A stretch of 64,000 bases of DNA from Melanopsichium pennsylvanicum (lineage: Eukaryota; Basidiomycota; Ustilaginomycetes; Ustilaginales): positions 620,001 through 684,000 of the forward strand of contig OAPG01000002.1 of the NCBI GenBank assembly GCA_900208305.1. Reading direction: 5' to 3'. Positions 19,274 to 26,953 of the stretch are shown here, one piece after another (within the stretch, counting starts at the first letter, position 1; each line of letters starts with the position of its first letter). Below the pieces are notes generated by a model, which saw only the letters and a program-made list of their open reading frames with translations, was not told where the DNA came from and did no database searches. The translations under genes and the position numbers were made by a program.

Positions 19274-20420
19274 TGTCAGGGGGCGTTGTGCCAAACTCAA
19301 GCTTCGCGCCGAGATCCGCTGAAACCGTCTGTTTTAGCGTGTTTGCGATTGAGACCTGATAAGCAGGCCGGTTCTATTGTGTTTCGCTATGAGACCTGCT
19401 GCGCGACTCTTGAGCTGACTGACCACTGTGAACACTCCGTTCAGAGGTAATGCGGCTTGTCTGTGTGTTGTAAGACCTTCACGATGCACGAGTGCTCTTG
19501 ATGCAAGTGTTGGTCACCGTCAGGGACTGCTTCGGATGGTCTTGAAGCTGTCGTGATAATGAATTGGCTACGGTGGAGGTTCCGTGACCGCGGTTGGGGT
19601 TCCGCCTACAGTTGAGGTGCTGTAGTGTCAGTGATGGTGCTGACAATTGTCGATGAAGCTTGTCTCCTTATACTGAGGAGAACACAGACACTGGATAGCT
19701 GCAATACCGTATGATTGCAGCTGCTGACGAGAACTATATACTGAGTAACTGATAACAACTTGTAAAGTAAAGACTGGGTTAATATAAAGTAGAGTGGATG
19801 AGTCCTGCTCCTCCACGACTGTAAAGACTGTGTTCTTATATACCTATGGCCCTCCAGGGGCTCCCCTTTGTCCGCTATGACCCTGGTACACCAGAGTATC
19901 AATGGCCACCAGAGTTTCGACGTGTCCGCAAGCTTGGGCCCCGTGCTAATCAATGCCGACTGTCATCAACTATGACAACCACGAGCTTGGGCCCTGTGTT
20001 AAACAATGCCGACTGCCCTCAACTATGACAACCACAAGCTTGGGCCCCGTGTTAAACAATACCAACTGCCAGCAATCATGTCGCCCTTGAGCTTGGGCCC
20101 CGTGCTAATCAATGCCGACTGTCATCAACTATGACAATCACGAGCTTGGGCCCCGTGTTAAACAATACCAACTGCCAGCAACCATGTCGCCCTTGAGCTT
20201 GGGCCCCGTGCTAACCAGTGCTGGCTGTCAGCAACCATGACACACACAGCGGACGGTCCTACATCATGTTGCACCCTTCCATCAGGCCTCCTGTACCAGA
20301 CGGAGGCTGTCAGAGGGCGTTGCACTGATATCGGATGAAACCACGTGTTCTAGCGGATGTCAACCTGAAACCCGATAGAACACAGTGTTTCACCGGGTTT
20401 GAAATCTACCTCCGGTAACA
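19274..20420 (-). repeat. LTR of element D, copy 2 (5' LTR on the minus strand)
   Basis: 1147 bp, same length as copy 1 and differing at six positions by eye. Five of these are CpG-to-TpG/CpA transitions. It abuts the right CCGAC duplication. Confidence 0.92.
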
Positions 20421-20425
20421 CCGAC

Positions 20426-21991
20426 CTGGCTGAGTTCGACTTCGTCCTCCACTACCGTCCGGGTAAGGAGGCCGTCCGCCCCGACGCTCTGAGTCGCCGG
20501 CACGACTTGTTCCCCGACGGACCGTCGCGCCCAGACCCCGCCAACCAAGCCACTCTCCTCCCTGCAAACTTGTTTGCAAGGGCAGCCGGCGTACACTCCT
20601 TGGACCCCCTGCCTACGGAGTGGATCGAAACCCTCCGGAAAGCGGCCAACCTCCCCCCAAACGTTGCCGTCCGCGATGGTGTCCCGTACACCGCAGAGGG
20701 TCACGTCTACCTGCCACCCCAATTACGGGACAAGGCACTCCACCTACTGCACGACCACCCTACGGCGGGACATCCTGGCCGCAAGACAACCCTCCATCTC
20801 ATGCGTCAACGTTTTTACTGGCCAACCATGGTGCAGGACACCGACAGCTATGTCGCCTCTTGCGCGGCCTGCCGAAGGGCAAAACACCCCCGTCACAAAC
20901 CCCACGGCTACCTTCTCCCGTCGGTCCCTCCCAATCGGCCGTGGTCCACTATTACCATGGACCACATCACTGACCTCCCGCCCTCCCTTGCCAACGGCAC
21001 CACCTACAACTCCATTCTCGTAGTCGTCAACCGCCTCACCAAGTTTGTGGTCTTCATTCCTGCAAACAAAACCGATACGGCGGAGACTTTGGCGTACCAG
21101 CTCCACCGCTACGTCTTTTCATACTTTGGCCTCCCGGACACCATTGTATCTGACCGAGGAACCACGTTTGTAGCTTCCGTTTGGACGGAACTCCTCCGGG
21201 CCCTCCGGATTAAAAGGTCTTACTCGTCGGCCTACCACCCTCAAACAAATGGCCAGACCGAGCGAGCCAACCAGACGCTGGAGTTGTTCCTCCGCTTCTA
21301 TACGGCCTACGACCACAGCGACTGGGCAACCCTCCTGCCGACAGCCCAGCTCGCGCTGAACCAAAGACCGTTGGCGACCACAACCATCGCCCCGGCTATA
21401 GCTTGCTTCACATTTGCACCTCGGGCACACCCCTCCATCCCCCCGGCCACCTCCAACGTTCCGTCGGCGGATAAAGTGCGGGTGTGCCAGGACGCCATCG
21501 CCAAAGCTAACCTTGCCGTCGCGAAGTGGTTTAACCGTCGCAGGAGCGACGTCTCGTTCCGCCGGGGGGACCTGGTGCTCCTCCGTACCAAGCACCTCCG
21601 CAGCGACCGACCCTCCCACAAGCTCTCCAACCCCCTCGCCGGCCCGTTCAAAGTTGACGAGGTGATTAGCGACCGAGCCTACCGACTCCTCCTGCCTCCG
21701 TCGTGGAAGGTCCATCCCGTCTTTCACGTACAGATGCTGGAGCCATACCCCGACGGAGTCAGGGAGTCCAGCGACGCCCCCCAACCAACTACTCTGGAGG
21801 ACAACTACGCCGATTTCGAAGTCGAGGGCGTATTGGACTCCCGCCGCCGCGCCGGACGCCTACAGTACAAGGTCTCCTGGGTAGGGTACCCCCCAAGCTG
21901 GGTCCCGGCGGAAGACGTGGACCGCGCCCCGGATCTGGTCGCTGCGTACCACGCCGCGAACCCGACCAAGCCGGCCCCTACCCGGCGCTAG
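20426..21991 (+). pseudogene. Pol of element C, 3' part: RNase H end, integrase, chromodomain
   Basis: The frame resumes with LAEFDFVLHYRPGKEAVRPD, which continues the RNase H/linker broken at 17998. The integrase has the HHCC zinc region (HDHPTAGHPG ... CAACRRAK) and the D-D-E core: Asp in TITMDHITDLP, Asp in IVSDRGTTFV, Glu in TNGQTERANQ. A further Asp normally seen in the VDRLTK segment is Asn here (VVNRLTK). The C terminus is a chromodomain (FEVEGVLDSRRRAGRLQYKV, then SWVGYPPSWVPAEDV, ~21810-21940), which in chromoviruses binds modified histone H3 and directs integration into heterochromatin. Stop TAG at 21989-21991. The segment itself is intact but separated from the RT part by element D. 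Confidence 0.93.
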
Positions 21992-22174
21992 GCACGGATA
22001 CGAGCGACGGTCGCCGTCGGGAGACCCCCCCGCCGGAGCCAAAACCCCTCCGGCCCCCGACCTCTGGGGTAGGAGACCCGGTCGGGCTCCCCTCACCCCC
22101 ACTCCCACACACGGACACACACACACGCAAGCGACAGAAAAGAAAACAAGTGCATTCGAGGAGGGGCCCCGGGG

Positions 22175-23630
22175 CTAGTCCCTCAGGAAGCCCTCCAACC
22201 ACGCCCAGACCACGTCCACCTGCTGTCGCGTGTTCTGCGACAGTTGCTGGATCTCGCTGATCCGGCGGAGCTCTCGCTCGCCGCCGGTCCTCAGCGACTC
22301 TGTCAGCAACAGCGCAGCCACGTCGGCCAGCCCCTGTTGAAATAACTCAGTCCCCTCCTGCACCCCGTGGAAGAGGGACTCGGCACGCCTTACGGCCGCA
22401 CCCAGGTCCCCCAGGCCCGTAGCGGACTCCCCCGGCTGGCCTTGGGCCCGCGCCCGAGTGCGACGCCGCTCTCGGGCAGCCTCGGCTGGACGGTTGGGGC
22501 AAGACCTAGCTCGCTTGCGAGCCGCCTCCCGCTCCTGACCCACCGCGCCCACCCGAGCCACCTCCTCCCTCAGTTCCTCCTCCTCCTCCGGGATCTCGCC
22601 AAGTGTCCTCAGCGACAACCTGACGTTGGGGTGGGGGCGGCGACGCCGACCGACCCCTCCGGACCTCCACCTCTCAAGCAAGCACGCGTAAACCCTCATT
22701 CGGAGGGGACCTTGGGCGCCGCCAAGTGGTGGGACTGTCGAGGAAAACAAAAGGAGGAACAAGAGTCAGCCGACCACCCAGGACATCGCGACAGACGCCC
22801 GACGGAAATACTTACCGCGCATATCCGCGTCGCAGGGTTGCCCGTGCTGCCCCTGACACCGACGGCAGCGGAGATCGCCTCCCGCCCGCTCACAGGCAAC
22901 GCCGGCGCATACGCAGCCGTAGCAATCGCCCCACGTCTCGGCCCATAGCGGGGCAAGGTCTGTCGTATCGGCCACGGAAACACAAACGTCAGTAGCGATC
23001 CCAATCAACACAGCAATGGAACAAATACTTACCATCACCAACGAGTTCCGGAGTGATCTCGATGGGAACCGAAGGACGCGACCACGGCATCGAATTCCGG
23101 GGCGCCAGGACGAGGGAAGTGTTGGTCGATGCAGAGGAAGGAATGGCCGACGGATCGGCAGACTGTTGACGCACGGCGCGCTCGCGACGGCCCGAGTTGG
23201 CCCCCCAGGAAAGGTGAGCACGCGGAGAACGGCGCACCCCCCGGATGGGACCAGCGGAGGTCTCCGACGGCCGATCTGTTGTAATCGAAACAAGGGGGAG
23301 GGAACAAATGTCAGTAACCCATTCCACGGCACCGACCGGTGGTTGTCAAACCCTCTGGGCCCCCCATCCGCAACCGAATCACGACGGAACCACAATCGAC
23401 TCACCTCCGGAAGCAGGTAACGTTGTTGTTGTTGTTGGTGCTGTTGTTGTTGTTGCTGCTGCTGCTGTTGCCGACGCTGCCGCCGTCGCGGACGTAGGCG
23501 ATGGAGGGGGAACGGTACTGACACCGGCCGACGGGTTGTCGGCCGGGGAATCCATGGAAGCGTCTACTGGTGACGACGACATTGCAAAAAAAAGACAATC
23601 CAAGGAAGCGTCTGCTGGTGGCGACGACAT
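22175..23630 (-). CDS. opposite-strand four-exon gene inside element C; Cys-rich (Zn2Cys6-like spacing) coiled-coil protein
   Basis: Coding join on the minus strand: 23630-23405, 23275-23033, 22959-22816, 22734-22175; 1173 nt, 390 residues. Introns are 129, 73 and 81 nt, with donors GTGAGT, GTAAGT and GTAAGT and acceptors all ending ACAG. All junctions are phase 1 and keep the frame. A TATAAG box (23698-23693) lies 63 nt upstream of the ATG. Exon 1 encodes a Ser/Ala/Thr/Pro-rich N terminus, with the first 16 codons duplicated in tandem (second Met at codon 17). Exon 3 has Cys169, 172, 179, 188, 191 and 199, spacing C-x2-C-x6-C-x8-C-x2-C-x7-C, which fits the fungal Zn2Cys6 pattern, though the usual basic residues are missing. 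Exon 4 is Arg/Glu-rich with likely coiled coils, ending DVVWAWLEGFLRD. It is not a known retroviral gene type. A DNA- or RNA-binding regulator of the element is a guess. The gene structure is well supported; the function is unknown. Confidence 0.75.
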
Positions 23631-23691
23631 TGCAAAAAAAAGAATGGGGAAGAATGGGGGAAATCGAGAAGGAAGACCCGTCGAACCCCAT

Positions 23692-23699
23692 CCTTATAT
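23692..23699 (-). promoter_or_regulatory. TATA box of the opposite-strand gene
   Basis: ATATAAGG on the minus strand, 63 nt before the first ATG (23630). It is the only TATA-like site close upstream and supports independent transcription of this gene. Confidence 0.55.
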
Positions 23700-23923
23700 C
23701 CCTCCTCGATAGCTACGCACGAGCAATGGCGCACAGTCAATTCCGCCGGTCCAAGGCATTGTGGGTGGTATTGCCTCATTGCTGCGCATCCGCGATTAAA
23801 TTGCCGAGACGAGCGTCGCAACTTGTACAGAGAGGCGCCCCTGGCGCAGATTAAGGTTGAGGGAGTACGACCCCCCTCGCCCTCCTGTCCTATCAGCCGC
23901 CTGGGGACCAGTTGGCCTGAACC

Positions 23924-23932
23924 GGGGGGTAA
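23924..23932 (+). promoter_or_regulatory. polypurine tract of element C
   Basis: GGGGGGTAA directly precedes the TG of the 3' LTR. Element D has GGGGGGTAG at the same place on its strand. Confidence 0.7.
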
Positions 23933-24362
23933 TGTTAGTGCCTACCAACCGGAGTCCAAGGAGGGGGTGCTCGGCCCCCCTCCCGATTGAGCAATTGTCG
24001 TGATCGGGCCCCGACCGACTCTCTCCGGGTCCCTCGCAGCGGAGCGGTTGGCCTGACACGATCCTCCTACCGCCCAACCGCGACTGGCCCCTCCGTACGT
24101 AGGATACGACCGTCGGCAACCAAACATTGTAACGCCGCGGTGGGAAGTGACCGATAGTTCCTGTACCTTACCACCCCGCCCCCGCCTGACATGAGGTTGC
24201 CTCCGGACCTCGTCGCATGTATTACTTAGTTAGCTCTATAGCAACGCAGTAGTGTGCTCTGACCCCCAACCGCCTGTGTCGCCCCGCCTACGACCTCTCC
24301 GTACCCGTAGCCTCCATCCCGGCTGTAGCCACCCGCGGTATCTAGACCCTACAGCCTTAACA
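23933..24362 (+). repeat. 3' LTR of element C
   Basis: 430 bp, same length as the 5' LTR, ending CAGCCTTAACA and followed by the GTAAT duplication (24363-24367). Nine differences from the 5' LTR were counted by eye. Confidence 0.93.
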
Positions 24363-25009
24363 GTAATACATGCGACGAGGTCCGGAGGCAACCTCATGTC
24401 AGGCGGGGGCGGGGTGGTAAGGTACAAGAGCTATCGGCCACCTCCCACCGCGGCGTTACAATGTTAGGTTGCCGACGGTCGTATTCTGCGTACGGAGGGG
24501 TCAGCCGCGGTTGGGCGGTAGGAGGGTCGTGTCAGGCCAACCGCTCCGCTGCGAGAGGTACGGAGAGAGTCGGTCGGGGCCCAATCACAACGATCGCTCA
24601 ATCAGGAGGAGGGCCGAGCACCCCCTCTTTGGACTCCGGTTGGTAGGCACTAACAGCCCCTCCGTACGCAGAATACAACCGTCGGCAACCTAACATTGTA
24701 ACGCCACGGTGGGAGGTGGCCGATAGCTCTTGTACCTTACCACCCCGCCCCCGCCTGACATGAGGTTGCCTCCGGACCTCATCGCATGTATTACTTAGTT
24801 AGCTCTATAGCAACGCAGTAGTGTGCTCTGACCCCCGACCGCCTGTGTTGCCTACGCCTACAACCTCTTTGTACCTGTAGACCCTGCCCTGGCTGTAGCC
24901 GCCCCGCGGTATCTAGACCCTACGGCCTTAACAGGTGTGCTTGTGATGGCACGGCTGGCTTCTACGTGCCGTAGAGGGCGCTCTGTGGTCTTGTCTGTGC
25001 TTCTTGTGA

Positions 25010-25340
25010 TCAGCTTTTGGTGAACAATTTGAAATGAATCCCTTCAAGCACGCCTACGTTGAGTGAAGCAAGCTTGCTAAATGCTCCTTTTGTTAAGTCA
25101 AAGTGGCCAAAATTGTACCCAGCGCAATAGTTGACAATCTGGACTGACACCATCTTGCATTTGTAGTGAATGTGTCCAGTCTCCCCGCACTTTCCATATC
25201 CACCTTTTTCTTTGACAGCGGCAACCATTGAATAGTCTGTTGGAGTGAAACAGAGCACGCCGGATTATCAAGTTGACTGCCGGCATACCAGGTAACCTTT
25301 CCCCATTTTGATACCCAATCATGCTTGTCAAGCGATGGAA
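25010..25340 (-). pseudogene. broken copy of the secreted double-psi beta-barrel gene
   Basis: On the minus strand the C-terminal ~80 codons are open (GGYGKCGETGHIHYKCKMVS, then VQIVNYCAGYNFGHFDLTKG, ending HFKLFTKS). The preceding part (HDWVSKWGKVTWYAGSQLDN) is in another frame, so there is at least one frameshift. The signal peptide is missing: upstream of the Kex2-like KH (KR in the intact gene) the sequence is unrelated. From ~25252 to 25336 the DNA is almost identical to the intact gene at 26710-26795, while 25010-25250 is much more diverged. The copy lies ~75 bp from the end of LTR A. Confidence 0.8.
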
Positions 25341-26461
25341 AAAAGCTTCATGCTAGAGGCAAAGCTGGTAGCAATGCTGTTGCCACTGTTCTCAACGGTC
25401 AGACTTTGTCCTCCTCAACCAACCTGCTAGCTTGGAACCTTGAGCCTAGACATCCATCTTCCACCAATGTCAACATCCAGAACAGATAAGATTGAGTCCT
25501 TGTGCTGCTAAGGCCAGATGCTGTGTCTAGGAAGGCTCAGAGCCTGCACACTTCTGTACTGCTCAATGGAACCATGTCTTTGCGCAATGAAAGCAACCAC
25601 CGCATTGGCTCTTTTGTTGATGACGTACAGAATCTTCCCAAAGTCTGCCAAAGGGGCGGCCTGACTACGTCTTTTCTGCACGCCTGCGAGTGAAGAGGAT
25701 TGTGTATGGGACCTACAGCAAGAAAAGTTGAACTCAGTCTTTCCTTTGCTAAAAGTGCACATTTTCAAGGTGCATGCCTTACAATCCCGCATTGCTATCA
25801 CCAGATTGACAACGATCCTGGCATGCTAGAGTATTTGGCGACTTCGGAAACCACCAACTTCCTGCATCCCCTCAGTGCCCGCACCGCAGAAGCCAAAGTA
25901 CAGGCTCAATACAAATGGTAGAGACACATAGAGTCCTGGCACATCCGGATGCAAGTATCATGCCAGATTCGATCCTAATCAGCAAATGCGTACTCAATCA
26001 GTCCCATGCGCAAAACACCCCAAGCAGTCAGCAGCAAATGCCACAGTGGTAGACAAAACAGATCTTGTTCGATGGTGAAGAAGGATGGCAATAAGTAGGT
26101 CTATGGGAACCGAGAAATTCATGCCTCATCTGAACCCAACCAACATCAATCCCTGCATCAACTGCAGACGTACTAACCGTCTCAAACTCACATGCACCAG
26201 CATTGCCTTTCAATGGACAAAACGTGAGTTGCAAAAGACTCGAGGCCACGGCAGAAGACGCGTGATCGGGGAGCTTGGTTGGGAAGGTGAGGGAGGTTGA
26301 GACCGAGCACAAGGTCTCTGAGCATGGTGTCTTATAAGGTTGGAAGAAGGCGAAGTGTAATTGCTAAGGTCGTGAGCGTTATGCGGATGATTGCGTCGCT
26401 TAATGGAGGAGTACGAGCAGTAGTGCCGAGAAGCAAGAAAGGCATAGCTGTGGACAACTAA
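25341..26461. other. intergenic, no gene recognised
   Basis: Short frames on both strands (for example 25508-25801 minus and 25700-25921 plus) show no domain or clear coding pattern. The stretch includes the 3' region of the intact secreted-protein gene. Confidence 0.4.
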
Positions 26462-26953
26462 CTAGTCTTCGGTGAATAGCTTGAAATGGATGCCCTCAAT
26501 GACACCCTGGTCGAGAGGCGCCAGCGCCTTGAAGACTGACTTGGTCGCGTCGAAGTGGCCCCACTCGCAGGAAGCGCAGTAGTCGACAATCGTTGCTGAA
26601 ACCATCTTGCCGTTATAATGAAGATGGACAGTCTCGCCGCATTCGCCATAGCCACCATTCTGCTTGACGGCAACCACTTTCGATTCGTCTGTCGGAGTGG
26701 AGAATCCAGAACACGCCGGATTATCAAGTTGACTGCCGGCATACCAAGTAACCTTTCCCCATTTTGATACCCAATCACGCTTGTCAAGCGCCTTATCGTT
26801 CTGGTTTGCACGAGCGGTGAGGCCGATATGACGAGCCTTACGCTCGAAGGATCGCTCACCAAGCGAGCCAAGGCCGGAGTCGTGAGACTCAACCGTGGCG
26901 GACACAGCGATGGCTGCAGAAAGAAGGGTGACGAGGGTAGCGGCGAATTTCAT
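26462..26953 (-). CDS. secreted small protein with double-psi beta-barrel (RlpA/expansin-like) domain
   Basis: 163 residues, intron-free. The N terminus MKFAATLVTLLSAAIAVSA is a clear signal peptide. A Lys-Arg pair (residues 58-59, LDKRD) could be a Kex2 processing site, leaving a mature domain of ~104 residues: WVSKWGKVTWYAGSQLDNPA, YGECGETVHLHYNGKMVSAT, VDYCASCEWGHFDATKSVFK, and a conserved end EGIHFKLFTED. The GKxTWYA opening, paired cysteines and DxC...GxxD pattern fit the DPBB fold shared by expansins, barwins and kiwellin-like proteins. Such proteins act outside the cell, often on or near the plant or fungal wall; enzymatic activity is not implied. Two degraded relatives lie next to LTRs in this window, which suggests a small secreted-protein family disturbed by transposons. 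A role as a plant-interaction factor is possible but unproven. Confidence 0.85.
   Translation of the reverse strand: MKFAATLVTLLSAAIAVSATVESHDSGLGSLGERSFERKARHIGLTARANQNDKALDKRDWVSKWGKVTWYAGSQLDNPACSGFSTPTDESKVVAVKQNGGYGECGETVHLHYNGKMVSATIVDYCASCEWGHFDATKSVFKALAPLDQGVIEGIHFKLFTED

Larger units (their letters stand above)
17999..20420 (-). mobile_element. minimal non-autonomous LTR element (element D) inserted in pol
   Basis: Two 1147-bp LTRs (17999-19145 and 19274-20420) flank an internal region of only 128 bp (19146-19273). The direct repeat CCGAC at 17994-17998 and 20421-20425 is its target duplication. Orientation is minus: on that strand GGGGGGTAG directly precedes the downstream LTR (purine tract, 19154-19146), and TAGAGTGGAT, one base after the upstream LTR (19272-19263), is complementary to a site in the LTR. 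There is no coding capacity, so it resembles a TRIM-type element with unusually long LTRs. The LTRs differ at six positions, so insertion is recent. Confidence 0.9.
14299..24362 (+). mobile_element. full-length Ty3/Gypsy chromovirus (element C)
   Basis: A 10,064-bp element: 430-bp LTRs (14299-14728 and 23933-24362), self-priming site, gag, -1 frameshift signal, pol (protease, RT, RNase H, integrase, chromodomain), an opposite-strand spliced gene, and a purine tract before the 3' LTR. The flanking GTAAT repeat is intact. The LTRs differ at nine positions, eight of them CpG transitions. Pol is split by element D, the RT motif is mutated and gag has a frameshift, so this copy cannot be autonomous. 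Chromodomain and domain order place it in the chromovirus group; the self-priming layout resembles Tf1/sushi. Confidence 0.95.
14150..24660 (-). mobile_element. solo LTR B (-), inserted into LTR A, with target-site duplication GCCCC
   Basis: An inverted LTR of the same family lies at 14155-14298 and continues at 24363-24655; together ~437 bp, TG...CA on the minus strand. It is flanked by the direct repeat GCCCC at 14150-14154 and 24656-24660, which shows integrase-mediated insertion into LTR A. It is split by element C. Confidence 0.88.
13996..24933 (+). mobile_element. solo LTR A (+), split by later insertions
   Basis: The outermost LTR begins TGTTAGTGCC at 13996, runs to 14154, and resumes after the insertions at 24661, ending in GGCCTTAACA at 24933; the two parts total about 432 bp. 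It belongs to the same family as the full-length element inside it. The 5-bp flanks (CATAG left, GGTGT right) do not match, so this copy either lost its target duplication or is a recombination product. Confidence 0.85.

Noticed and set aside
18331..19953. Identical 115-codon minus-strand frames at 18331-18678 and 19606-19953
   Set aside because: Both lie in the two LTRs of element D; the duplication is that of the LTR and the frame has no domain.
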